From positions 1-25,117 of the forward strand of contig JAIYAJ010000252.1 of assembly GCA_027489105.1 (NCBI GenBank): 25,117 bases of DNA, read 5' to 3'. The notes below the pieces were generated by a model. That model saw only the letters and a program-made list of their open reading frames with translations, ran no database searches and was not told the DNA's origin. Source of the stretch: Zymomonas sp. (GTDB taxonomy: Bacteria > Pseudomonadota > Alphaproteobacteria > Sphingomonadales > Sphingomonadaceae). Below, piece by piece: positions 12,426 through 19,875 of this stretch. Both the position numbers and the translations under genes were made by a program. Position 1 is the stretch's first letter. Each line of letters starts with the position of its first letter.

Positions 12426-14663
12426 ATGACTACCGCCACTCTGACCAATGCGTCGGACGGTTCTCGCGTTGCGCTGCTGACGGACGGCCGCAAGGTCGCC
12501 TCCCTCTACGCGCTCACCGGCGGCGTCCGCGCCGACGAACTCACCGGCACTATCCACGACGTGGCGGTGCTCACGCTCGGCAACGCGCAGGGCCACCCGT
12601 TCATCATCGACGCGACCACGCTGCAACAGGCGCTCGTCCTGATGCAGTCCGCGCCGGACGGCGTGAAGGTCCGCGTGCGACACCCGACGCCGGCGGAAAT
12701 GGCCGCCGGGGTGGACAACGACCCGACGCGGATGATCGGGCGACTGACCAACCCGCGCATCGTGGGCGACTCGCTCCGGGCCGATCTGCGGCTCGGCGAC
12801 TACGCGGCGAAGGTGCCCGGCTACGGCGACGTGCGGGGCTACCTGCTCTCGCTCGCGGCGTCCGACCCGGCCGCGTTCGGGCTGTCTCCCGTGATCGACT
12901 ACGAAATCGACCCGGCGTCCATGGCGGCCCGAATCCGCCAACTCATCGCAGTGGACACCGTGGGCACTCCGGCGGCGAACCCGGCCGGGCTTCTTTCAGC
13001 ACACCCCAGCCCTCTCGCTCCCGGCGTGTCGTCGGGAAGCGGCGGGCCTCCCGCGCCCGGGGCATCGGGCGAGAAAGGGCGTCCCTCCATGGACCCCAAG
13101 CTCATTGAACTCCTGCGCGCGGCGGGGCTCGACCCGAACGCCGCCACGCCGGAACAGATCCAGTCGTTCATCAACGAGATGAGCGACGAAGGCTACTCGG
13201 ACCTGTCGGCCAAGGCCAAGTCGGCCGGGCTGACCCTTCCCGGCAAGGCCCCCAAGGCCGAGCCCGTCGCGGCTCCGGTCGCGGCCGGGCTGTCGGCCAA
13301 CCCCGTGCTCGTCGCCGAGCAGACCCGCGTCTCCACGATCCGGCAGCTTGCCGCGACCTACGGCCTCGCCGAAGACTCGGTGGTGTCGGAGCAGATCGTC
13401 GCGGGCGCTGACGTGAACGCGGCGCGTCGGGCGTTGCTGGCCCGGCTGGGCGAGAAGTCCAAGCCCGTCCCGGGTGCCGTCCATGTCGGGGCGGACCGAA
13501 ACCTCGCCACCCTCGGCGCGGGCGTGGTCGATGCCGTCATGCTCCGGGCTGGCACCAAGGTCGATCGCGTGAGCGAACGCGCCCGCGAGTTCGAGGGGAT
13601 GCGTCTTTCGGGCATGGCCCGCGCATTCCTCAACAAGATCGGCGTTGACACCACCGGCCTTAGCGACGCCAAGGTCGCGCAGCTTTCCTTCAACAAGATG
13701 GAACTGATGCGGCGTGGCGTGGCGATGCTGAACCTTGGCACCGGCGACTTCCCGGGCCTGCTCGGCGACGCCATCAACAAGCGTCTCCGTGTCGCCTTTG
13801 ACGAAACGCCGTCCACTTGGAATCAGGTGTTCCGTCGCAATACCAACCCCGACTTCAAGACGATCAACGTCTTGCAGCTTTCCGAGGCTCCCGGCCTTAT
13901 CGCCGTGGCTCCGGGCGGCGAATACAAGAACGGCGTCTTCAACGAGTCCCGAGAGACGTACGCGCTGCAGAAGTTTGGCCGGATCATCCCGCTGAACTGG
14001 GAGGCCATCATCAACGATGACCTCTCCTCCTTCAGCCGCATTCCCGTAGCGATGGGGCAGGCGGCCAAGCGCCTTGAGGACGACGTGGCGTGGGCGGTGT
14101 TCCTCAGCAACGCCAACCTCTCGGACGGCGGCGCGCTGTTCAACAACACCGCCGTCACGACCGCAGGCGGCCACGCAAACGTCCAGTCGGCGGCGGCAAT
14201 CTCCGTCGCGTCGATCGGCACCATGCGGACCGCCATGCGTAAGCAGGTCGGGCTTAACGGTGCCGTCCTGAACCTTGAGCCGCGTCACCTGATCGTGCCG
14301 ACCGACTACGAGACGGACGCACTGCAGCTCATCAACTCGCAGTACGACCCGGCGTCCAACAAGTTCCAAGTCGCCAACCCGTTCCGCACGCTCAGCATCG
14401 TCTCGGAGCCGAGGCTTTCCGTTGGCGTGACGCTCAACCAAGGTCAGCCCAACCAGACCACCATCGCCGGGTCCACCACCCGCTGGTATCTGGCGGCCGA
14501 CACGAGCGCCATCGACACCGTGGAAGTCTGCTTCCTTGAGTCCGAGCCCGCTCCGGTCGTTGAGGAGCAGGACGGCTTCCGCATCGACGCTCGCGAGTTC
14601 AAGGTTCGCCACACCGTCGCGGCCAAGGCGATCGACTACCGCGGCCTCCAGCGCAACGGCTAG
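12426..14663 (+). CDS. Prohead protease / scaffold / major capsid protein fusion (745 aa)
   Basis: Three parts are read. Residues 1-180 are an S78-type prohead protease. H86 (VRVRHP) and S154 (GLSPV) sit in the spacing of the catalytic His and Ser, with the RADLRLGD and YLLSLAASDP blocks between. Residues 190-222 form a Pro/Gly/Ser linker. Residues 222-300 are a charged helical scaffold or delta-domain-like part (MDPKLIELLRAAGLDPNAAT...). Residues 310-745 are the major capsid protein: AMLNLGTGDFPGLLGDAINK, TWNQVFRRNT, FGRIIPLNWEAIINDDL, RLEDDVAWAVFLS and WYLAADTSAIDTVEVCFLE. Such protease-capsid fusions are known in phages. The protease would cut the fusion during head maturation. An internal ATG at 13089 with a good ribosome-binding site may give a shorter product. 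The codon use is biased to C-ending codons, as expected of a highly expressed gene. Confidence 0.85.
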   Translation: MTTATLTNASDGSRVALLTDGRKVASLYALTGGVRADELTGTIHDVAVLTLGNAQGHPFIIDATTLQQALVLMQSAPDGVKVRVRHPTPAEMAAGVDNDPTRMIGRLTNPRIVGDSLRADLRLGDYAAKVPGYGDVRGYLLSLAASDPAAFGLSPVIDYEIDPASMAARIRQLIAVDTVGTPAANPAGLLSAHPSPLAPGVSSGSGGPPAPGASGEKGRPSMDPKLIELLRAAGLDPNAATPEQIQSFINEMSDEGYSDLSAKAKSAGLTLPGKAPKAEPVAAPVAAGLSANPVLVAEQTRVSTIRQLAATYGLAEDSVVSEQIVAGADVNAARRALLARLGEKSKPVPGAVHVGADRNLATLGAGVVDAVMLRAGTKVDRVSERAREFEGMRLSGMARAFLNKIGVDTTGLSDAKVAQLSFNKMELMRRGVAMLNLGTGDFPGLLGDAINKRLRVAFDETPSTWNQVFRRNTNPDFKTINVLQLSEAPGLIAVAPGGEYKNGVFNESRETYALQKFGRIIPLNWEAIINDDLSSFSRIPVAMGQAAKRLEDDVAWAVFLSNANLSDGGALFNNTAVTTAGGHANVQSAAAISVASIGTMRTAMRKQVGLNGAVLNLEPRHLIVPTDYETDALQLINSQYDPASNKFQVANPFRTLSIVSEPRLSVGVTLNQGQPNQTTIAGSTTRWYLAADTSAIDTVEVCFLESEPAPVVEEQDGFRIDAREFKVRHTVAAKAIDYRGLQRNG
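13073..13091 (+). promoter_or_regulatory. Possible internal ribosome-binding site and start codon in the capsid fusion
   Basis: GAAAGGG at 13073-13079 lies nine bases before an in-frame ATG (13089-13091). This is the same core and spacing seen before true starts elsewhere in the window. It sits exactly at the protease/scaffold border and would yield a 524-aa scaffold-capsid product without the protease. Lambda Nu3 arises from an internal start in gene C in a similar way. Confidence 0.4.
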
Positions 14664-14710
14664 TCCTGACCGCTGGTCCATTCCTCACACAACACGAAAG
14701 AGAGATACCC

Positions 14711-15067
14711 ATGAAGACCTCCTCGCAGCCGGGCGACCGGCTGGATTACGTCAACCCGTCGAGCACCTCGTCGGTGACCGGCGGCACCGTCATCCGACTC
14801 CAGACCGGCACGCTCGCCGCGTCTGGTTGCATCGGCGTCATCGGCGACGACATCGCCGCGAGCGGCACCGGCACCCTGATCGTTGATGGTGTCATCAACA
14901 CGACTCAGGTGCTCGCCACTGACACTTGGGCGCAGGGTGTTCCGCTGTTCTGGGACTCGGTGAACTCGCGGTTTACCTCCACGAGCACCGACACCTACGC
15001 GGGCCGTGCCGCACTGCCCAAGGCGACCAACGTCGCCACCGGCGCTGTCCACCTCAACTTCAAGTAG
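14711..15067 (+). CDS. DUF2190-like capsid decoration protein (118 aa)
   Basis: The gene follows the capsid gene after a 47-nt leader with ACGAAAGAGAG as ribosome-binding site. The sequence fits the DUF2190 pattern of small head proteins: GDRLDYVNPSS at the start, then VTGGTVIRL, GCIGVIGDDIAASGTGTL, an acidic turn and TWAQGVPLFWDSVNSRFTS, ending in a short beta strand (VHLNFK). These proteins probably stud or stabilise the capsid. It is the last gene of the capsid unit before a stem-loop at 15095-15129. Confidence 0.72.
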   Translation: MKTSSQPGDRLDYVNPSSTSSVTGGTVIRLQTGTLAASGCIGVIGDDIAASGTGTLIVDGVINTTQVLATDTWAQGVPLFWDSVNSRFTSTSTDTYAGRAALPKATNVATGAVHLNFK

Positions 15068-15094
15068 TTCCCACTTCAATCCTCCTCCCACCGC

Positions 15095-15129
15095 CCTCTT
15101 GCCGACCGGGACAGCCCGGCGGCAAGGGG
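15095..15129 (+). other. Stem-loop between the capsid unit and the methyltransferase
   Basis: A 10-bp outer stem (15095-15104 with 15120-15129, including CTTGCCG/CGGCAAG and one G-T pair) encloses an inner 4-bp stem CGGG/CCCG (15107-15110 with 15115-15118) and the loop ACAG. No T-run follows, since GGTGGGAG comes next, so it is not a standard intrinsic terminator. It may slow polymerase or stabilise the 3' end of the abundant capsid mRNA. Confidence 0.6.
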
Positions 15130-15160
15130 TGGGAGTGGGAGGTCTCGGTCTGGGAGGACC

Positions 15161-15673
15161 ATGCACACGCAAGCTTACAACTTTGTCCGATCTGCTGTCG
15201 CCGCAGTTCCGCCCGAACGCATGGCGACGCTCTCCGTGCTCGAACTCGGAAGCTACGACGTTAACGGCTCCGTCCGCGACTTGTTCCCCGGGGCGCACTA
15301 TCACGGCATCGACCGTGTGCCCGGCCCCGGCGTGGATCAGGTCTGTGAGGCCGGTGCGTACGAGTGCATCGTGCCGTTTGACGTGGTTATCTCGACCGAG
15401 GCGGCCGAGCACACGCCCGACCCGGGCGACATCGTGCGGACCGCCTACCGCTGCCTCCGTCCGGGCGGGCTGCTCATTCTGACCTGTGCCGCCCCGCCCC
15501 GTGCGCCGCACTCGTGCATGGGCGGGCCGGTCGTGCCCCTTGACGAGTTCTACCGGAACGTCACGCCCGAAGAGATGTGGCGGCACTTCTCCGACGTGGG
15601 CCAGTGGCTTCACGTCGGGATTCAGCACGACCGGCAGCACGGCGACCTGCGCGTTACGGCGGTGAAGGCTTAA
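15161..15673 (+). CDS. Class I SAM-dependent methyltransferase (170 aa)
   Basis: The ATG follows GGGAGGACC. A Rossmann-type methyltransferase is shown by motif I (VLELGSYDVNGSVRDLF, about 25-41), an acidic residue ending strand 2 (HYHGIDRV, D51), FDVVISTEAAEHTPDP (about 73-88, motif IV region) and LRPGGLLILTCAA (about 99-111, strand 5). It transfers a methyl group from S-adenosylmethionine. The substrate is not readable: nucleic acid, protein or sugar are all possible. Its place inside the head/connector genes is unusual for a metabolic enzyme and suggests virion-related modification or a moron-type insertion. It ends two bases before the next gene. Confidence 0.8.
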   Translation: MHTQAYNFVRSAVAAVPPERMATLSVLELGSYDVNGSVRDLFPGAHYHGIDRVPGPGVDQVCEAGAYECIVPFDVVISTEAAEHTPDPGDIVRTAYRCLRPGGLLILTCAAPPRAPHSCMGGPVVPLDEFYRNVTPEEMWRHFSDVGQWLHVGIQHDRQHGDLRVTAVKA

Positions 15674-15675
15674 CC

Positions 15676-16014
15676 ATGCTTACCGACGACCCCGTATCGG
15701 CCGAGTCTGACTTGATCGCGCTCGGTGCCGAGCGGATCGAAGTGCGCGACGGGGGCGGCGCGGCGCCGCGCACGGTGTGGGCGATCGTGGAGCGGATGAC
15801 GCCCGACGCGATCCCCGGGGCGACGCGGGCCACCTCGCCCGTGATTCGCATCACCGTTTGCAACGACACGCCGCGCGGCATCCGGCCCGGGTCCGTGACG
15901 CTCGGGGCGGCGAAGGTGCTGCTGTCCGTTGACGTGGGCTCCGATCCGGTCGTGCGGACGCTCGGCGCGATCGAGAAGCAAAGCGGCGGGCTCGTGACTT
16001 ACCGGATCAACTAA
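15676..16014 (+). CDS. Putative head-tail connector protein (112 aa)
   Basis: The ATG at 15676 is two bases after the methyltransferase stop. Longer in-frame starts lie within that gene. The sequence is beta-rich (AERIEVRDGGGAAPRTVWAI, PVIRITVCNDTPRGI, TLGAAKVLLSVDVGSDPVVR), without signal, membrane segment or cysteine pair. Size and position between decoration-type and Z-like genes match connector or stopper proteins of the gpFII class, but no diagnostic motif was recognised, so the function is inferred from gene order. Confidence 0.55.
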   Translation: MLTDDPVSAESDLIALGAERIEVRDGGGAAPRTVWAIVERMTPDAIPGATRATSPVIRITVCNDTPRGIRPGSVTLGAAKVLLSVDVGSDPVVRTLGAIEKQSGGLVTYRIN

Positions 16015-16015
16015 C

Positions 16016-16888
16016 ATGGCAGACCTCTATTTCCTCGGCGGCAACCCCGGCACCGCGTCCAACTGGTTCGGCGGGTCACTGCCGACCAACTCGGACACGG
16101 TGACGATCGATGCGCGGATGACCAACGCGCTCACTGGGACCAACCAGGCGACGATTACCCTGTCGCGTCTGGACATCTTCGGACAGTCGAATGACATCGG
16201 CTCGGCGTCTAGTTCGTGGCGGATCGGTACGTCGGTGCTCAACATCAACCGGCGTCGGGCTGACGGGTCGGTGAGTGACGGGCCGAACACGACCGCGATC
16301 GACACGGGCACCGTTGCGGTTACGGCTACGGTGTTCGCGGGGCGGACGCAAGGCTCGACCGGGCTTGAGCCGGTGCTGCTCGCGGGCGTCAACACGGCCA
16401 ACGTGCTCGTCTGCCTCGGCGGTCGGGTCGGGCTGGGGACGATGAGCCCGGGGCAGGCTAGCACTTACGGCACCGTCTCGGCGCAAGGCTCGTCGGCCGT
16501 CAACCTCGGCTCGGCTACGACCGTCTCGCTCGCGGAAGTGGACGACAACGCATCTGTCAACGTGCGCGGCACGCTCACGCGGGGCAACGTCCGGGGCGGC
16601 ACGCTGGAGATTGAGAACGGCACGGCCGTCTCGACCGTCTCGGCGTCGGGCGGCGTGGTCCGGGTGCGGTCTCGGATCAGCGGCGACGAGTTGACCCATT
16701 TCGTGGTGGACTCCCCGACCACGCTGGACATCTCCGACGACATCCGGGGCGTCTCGGTCGGCACACTCACGCTCAACAGCACCCTGACGGTTCGGACCGC
16801 GACCGACGCTACCCAGTTTACTTGGGGGACGCTGGTGGTGGGTGGCGCGTCGGGGCGGCCGGTCGGCATCACGTTTACCCGCACCTAA
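16016..16888 (+). CDS. Beta-solenoid-like structural protein (290 aa)
   Basis: After MADLYFLGGNPGTASNWFGG (an NWxGG opening also common in surface repeat proteins), nearly the whole protein is short strands ending in Gly, Asn or Asp turns: VTIDARMTNALTG, SRLDIFGQSND, VSLAEVDDNASVNVRGTLTR, GGTLEIENGTAVSTVSASGG, LTLNSTLTV. This predicts a beta-solenoid or stacked beta-sandwich fibre. It lies between a connector gene and the Z-like gene, not with the fibre genes. It may decorate the head or neck. One base separates it from the previous gene, and its stop overlaps the next start (TAATG). Confidence 0.6.
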   Translation: MADLYFLGGNPGTASNWFGGSLPTNSDTVTIDARMTNALTGTNQATITLSRLDIFGQSNDIGSASSSWRIGTSVLNINRRRADGSVSDGPNTTAIDTGTVAVTATVFAGRTQGSTGLEPVLLAGVNTANVLVCLGGRVGLGTMSPGQASTYGTVSAQGSSAVNLGSATTVSLAEVDDNASVNVRGTLTRGNVRGGTLEIENGTAVSTVSASGGVVRVRSRISGDELTHFVVDSPTTLDISDDIRGVSVGTLTLNSTLTVRTATDATQFTWGTLVVGGASGRPVGITFTRT

Positions 16889-17688
16889 TGGCGACGACCC
16901 GGCTAGCAGACCTTACCGTCGCGATCGACGCCGCCGAGTTCGAGCGGATCAGGCGCGCGGCAAACCTGACCCGCACGCGGTTCGCCGTGGCGGTGCGTAC
17001 GGCCGCGAACAAGACGGCCCGGGGCGGACGTACGAAGGTGCGGCGCGCCGTGCGTGAGAACGTGCGGGGGAGACTAAAGGCGTCGGTGGTGAACGACGCG
17101 GTGCAATACAAGCCCGCGAACTACCGCGACCTGACGGCGGACGTGATTACGAACCGCCGCCCGGTGCCGCTGATTGAGTACAAGCCGACCGTCTCGCGGG
17201 CTACGGGCGTCGCGGTCGTGACGCTGCCGGACAAGGGCACCATGTCGCTCCGCAACGCCTTCCGTGGGCGGGTGGACGGCGTGGCGGGGACGCCAGAGGG
17301 CGGCGGCGGTACGGGGCATCTTGGGATCTTTAGCCGATACAAGGCGATCCCTACCAAGAAGACCCGCGACGTGAAGGGGAAGACTTACGCACTCACGGTC
17401 ACGCCCCGAGGCGTCTCCGGCGCACTGCCGATCAAAGAGCTTTATGGCCCGCCCGTGCTGTCTCACCTCACGCAGCAAGGCCAACTCACCCGGCTCGGGC
17501 AGGGGCAGGTGAAAGACATTCACGCCGACTTCCGCCGGAACATGGCGTCGCAGATCCAGTTTCTTCTCTCCGGCAAGGCCGACAAGCTGGTGGACGCGCA
17601 AGAAGAGGCCGAGGCCAACATGGCGGCGGCGGAAGCGAGGCGGGGGGCACTCACGCCGTCTCGCGGCGGTCGCGGACGCATCAGGTAA
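16888..17688 (+). CDS. Minor tail protein Z-like (266 aa)
   Basis: The ATG at 16888 overlaps the previous stop. A longer in-frame ATG at 16822 lies inside that gene. The N-terminal helix-rich basic part (RTRFAVAVRTAANKTARGGRTKVRRAVRENVRGR, in parts) followed by ELYGPPVLSHLTQQG (about 187-201) is typical of lambda gpZ-type tail completion proteins, which help join the tail to the head. The C-terminus is a charged helix (VDAQEEAEANMAAAEARRG) with a basic end. Gene order (Z-like, then U-like, then tube) supports the call. Confidence 0.7.
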   Translation: MATTRLADLTVAIDAAEFERIRRAANLTRTRFAVAVRTAANKTARGGRTKVRRAVRENVRGRLKASVVNDAVQYKPANYRDLTADVITNRRPVPLIEYKPTVSRATGVAVVTLPDKGTMSLRNAFRGRVDGVAGTPEGGGGTGHLGIFSRYKAIPTKKTRDVKGKTYALTVTPRGVSGALPIKELYGPPVLSHLTQQGQLTRLGQGQVKDIHADFRRNMASQIQFLLSGKADKLVDAQEEAEANMAAAEARRGALTPSRGGRGRIR

Positions 17689-17691
17689 CAC

Positions 17692-18162
17692 ATGGCAGAC
17701 CCGCTTATCACGCTCATCGGCCGGGCCATTGCGACCCGGCTGTCAACGATCCCCGTCGTGACGAAGGTCACGCGGCCTAAGGGTCGCGTCGATTCGATTT
17801 CGCCCGACGACGGCGAAGTCATCCTGTTTCAGCAGAACCCGAACCGCCGGGCCGGTGAGGAGGACATCGCCGGAACGGTGTGGGACGTGCCGTTTGAGGC
17901 GACGTTTCACATTCACCTCGGCCGCGAGGACGACGCGGGGAACACCGCCGACCCGCAGGACGACCGGCTCAACCTGTACTGGTCCGAGGTGGTCAAGGCC
18001 ATCGAAGAGGACCGCAAGTGGGGGCTGACCACCTACGTCTGGGATACCGAACTCGATGACCCCGTTTACGACACCGTTCTCGACGGCGCGGTCGGGGTCT
18101 GCGTCGTCCGATTCACCGTCACCTACGAACACAAGGTCGGCGACCCGACCTCGGCCGTCTGA
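17692..18162 (+). CDS. Tail terminator protein, gpU-like (156 aa)
   Basis: Gene order and size match lambda U (131 aa) and its relatives, which stop tube growth and provide the head-binding face. The sequence begins with a helix (PLITLIGRAIATRLSTIPVV), then strands (VILFQQNPNRRAG, FEATFHIHLGREDD), a helix (RLNLYWSEVVKAIEED) and a final strand (VGVCVVRFTVTYEHKVGDP). This final strand is the usual end of the fold. Assignment rests on fold pattern and neighbours. Confidence 0.65.
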   Translation: MADPLITLIGRAIATRLSTIPVVTKVTRPKGRVDSISPDDGEVILFQQNPNRRAGEEDIAGTVWDVPFEATFHIHLGREDDAGNTADPQDDRLNLYWSEVVKAIEEDRKWGLTTYVWDTELDDPVYDTVLDGAVGVCVVRFTVTYEHKVGDPTSAV

Positions 18163-18178
18163 CCTTTGAGGTAACACC

Positions 18179-19117
18179 ATGTCACTCTCTCTCCGCAAGT
18201 CGCTCATCGCGTTCCGGGCCGAGGGCACCGTCGGCACCTTTTCCGCGCCCGACGCCACGCACGCCGTCACCCGCGTCTACCGCAACGGGGACTCTCCCGT
18301 TCTCACCGTCTCCCGTGCCTTCACGCCCCTTGAGGCGATCGGCCGTACCGGGACCGACGGAGGCGTTACGGGACTCGGCATGTCGTCCGTGTCGGGCTAC
18401 ATCCACCTTCACGGCAAGGGGGCTAGCGGCGTGCCCGATCAGGGCAAGCTGTTGCAGGCGGCCGGGATGGGCCTTTCCACGAACACCTACAGCACGACCG
18501 ACGACGTGTCGCAGTGGGTCACGCTGTCCGCCGGCGAGTACATCGACGGCATCTCGACCCCGGCGCGCGGGATCATGCTGGACGGCACGATCGAACTCAC
18601 GGCGGGCGGTCCGGCGCGGTTCAACTTTACCGGCGTTGGCGCGCTCACCGGCCCGGCGTCGGGCTGGTCCGACGCGGCACTGCTTACGGGCATCACGCGC
18701 GAATCCGTGACGCCGCCGGTCTGGGAGAACACCAGCGGCACGAACGCCTTTACGTTCGGGACCAACGCGCTTCGCCCGTCGCTCTGCACGATCAACCTGA
18801 ACCGCAACGCGACGCCGCGTGAAGACCCGAACAGCTACGGCGGCGTGCTCTCGGGCTGGCTCAACCCGGATGCTCCGACCATCACGATCGACCCGGAAAG
18901 CGTGGCGCGGTCCACCATCAACTGGGACGCACTCTATGAAGCCGGGACCGAGCAGACCCTTACGGCCCGGGTCGGTTTCAGCACGAACAACAGCGTGACG
19001 ATCACCGCGACGCGGTGCCAGTTGACGGCGCACCCGGGCTTTGGCTCGCGTGCGTCCAAGCTCACCCGGTCGATCACGCTCCAGGTGAACGGCACGTTGT
19101 CGGTTCAGTACACCTAA
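18179..19117 (+). CDS. Tail tube (major tail) protein (312 aa)
   Basis: The ATG follows GAGGTAACACC. The protein is beta-rich with the pattern of long-tail tube subunits: an opening helix region (SLSLRKSLIAFRAEGTVG), VSGYIHLHGKGASGVPD, IMLDGTIELTAGGPARFNFTGVGALTGP, LCTINLNRNATPREDPNSYGG, LTARVGFSTNNSVTITATRCQ and SITLQVNGTLSVQYT. Lambda gpV is 246 aa, so an extra domain may be present. Its position between the U-like gene and the chaperone genes is where a tube gene belongs. Family by overall pattern. Confidence 0.72.
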   Translation: MSLSLRKSLIAFRAEGTVGTFSAPDATHAVTRVYRNGDSPVLTVSRAFTPLEAIGRTGTDGGVTGLGMSSVSGYIHLHGKGASGVPDQGKLLQAAGMGLSTNTYSTTDDVSQWVTLSAGEYIDGISTPARGIMLDGTIELTAGGPARFNFTGVGALTGPASGWSDAALLTGITRESVTPPVWENTSGTNAFTFGTNALRPSLCTINLNRNATPREDPNSYGGVLSGWLNPDAPTITIDPESVARSTINWDALYEAGTEQTLTARVGFSTNNSVTITATRCQLTAHPGFGSRASKLTRSITLQVNGTLSVQYT

Positions 19118-19141
19118 CGCGGGGGCGGGAGGAGATTGTCT

Positions 19142-19597
19142 GTGATTGTGTTCGACAAGACAGAGACGTTTGAGGTGCGGGCCGGTCCGGTGACGCTGGT
19201 TTACCGGCACCCGACCGCCCGCGAGATGGTCAAGCTGGAACGGCACTTCCGCGAGGTGGAACGGCTGGAGTCGGTCAAGCGTGACGCGACGACGGCCGAC
19301 GACCGGCTCAAGGCGGAGGATGACATCCTGATCCACCTCGGGAAGTTGACGCTTCTGACGCTGGAAGGTCCGGCGGACATCAAGGCGCAGGCGTCCAAGT
19401 CCGACGCGGGCCTTGCCGACGTGCTCACGGACGGCGGGCTCGGTGCGGCCTACGCCGGATTCATGGACGGCGCGATCATCTCGCAGCGTGAGCGCGCGGA
19501 GGTGAAGCTCGTGGGGGAATCCGAGGCGGGGCAGTCTGTTCCGGCTGCGCCCGCGCCGGTCGGTGCGTCGATCCCCCGGGCCGAGACGCCGAGCTAG
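19142..19597 (+). CDS. Tail assembly chaperone, G-like (151 aa)
   Basis: GTG 19142 is preferred over TTG 19136 because GGGAGGAG lies seven bases upstream of the GTG but almost touches the TTG. The protein is acidic and helical with an N-terminal strand pair (FDKTETFEVRAGPVTLVYRHP) and a long charged helix region (ARE...KLERHFREVERLESV, AEDDILIHLGKLTLLTLE). It ends in a Pro/Ala tail. It sits between the tube and tape measure genes, where G/GT-type chaperones that load tube subunits on the tape measure are encoded. The next gene lies in the -1 frame. Confidence 0.62.
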   Translation: MIVFDKTETFEVRAGPVTLVYRHPTAREMVKLERHFREVERLESVKRDATTADDRLKAEDDILIHLGKLTLLTLEGPADIKAQASKSDAGLADVLTDGGLGAAYAGFMDGAIISQRERAEVKLVGESEAGQSVPAAPAPVGASIPRAETPS

Positions 19598-19875
19598 TGA
19601 TTGACGCCCCGTGCCCGTCCTGTCGCGGGCATAACGGGGGTTGCGCGGAGTGCGACAACTCGGGGCGGTGGCACATCCGCCAGTGCCCGCAACGCGAGGT
19701 GTCGGCGTGCGTCGGCAAGCTCTGTGAGTACGCCGACCTGATCGAAGCCGGTGCGGGGCTGCCCGAGGCTGGCGGGGTGAACGACCAGCCCGCGACGTTT
19801 TTGGAAGGGTTGCGGCTGCTTAAGCGGGCGGAAGGGGCGGCTAGCGCAGGACGGGAACGCCGAGAAGATCCTTAG
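19597..19875 (+). CDS. Zinc-ribbon protein in the chaperone position (92 aa)
   Basis: Start is GTG at 19597, sharing one base with the previous stop TAG. The N-terminus has C6-P-S-C9 and C16-A-E-C19 with Gly-rich spacing (CPSCRGHNGGCAECDNSG), like DnaJ zinc modules, plus C30, C38 and C43. The rest is a helix (EYADLIEAGAGLPEAGG, LEGLRLLKRAEGAAS). In lambda this spot holds the T part of the frameshifted G-T protein. The frame here is open upstream to 19492, so a -1 fusion is possible. Its 3' end overlaps by 35 nt the 3' end of the minus-strand gene that follows. Confidence 0.6.
   Translation: MIDAPCPSCRGHNGGCAECDNSGRWHIRQCPQREVSACVGKLCEYADLIEAGAGLPEAGGVNDQPATFLEGLRLLKRAEGAASAGRERREDP

Noticed and set aside
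11409..12941. Long minus-strand open frame (510 aa) opposite the portal and capsid genes
   Set aside because: High GC leaves antisense frames open. It spans two strongly supported plus-strand genes, has Arg/Val/Gly-rich shadow composition and no family features.
12996..14681. Minus-strand open frame of 561 aa opposite the capsid gene
   Set aside because: Same reasoning: it mirrors the codon pattern of the plus-strand capsid gene and lacks recognisable motifs.
15095..15129. Intrinsic transcription terminator
   Set aside because: The stem is strong but is followed by GGTGGGAG rather than a T-run, so it is listed only as a stem-loop.
19510..19580. Canonical -1 slippery heptamer in the chaperone gene
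   Set aside because: Only runs of five G and five C occur. No X-XXY-YYZ heptamer in the correct frame was found.
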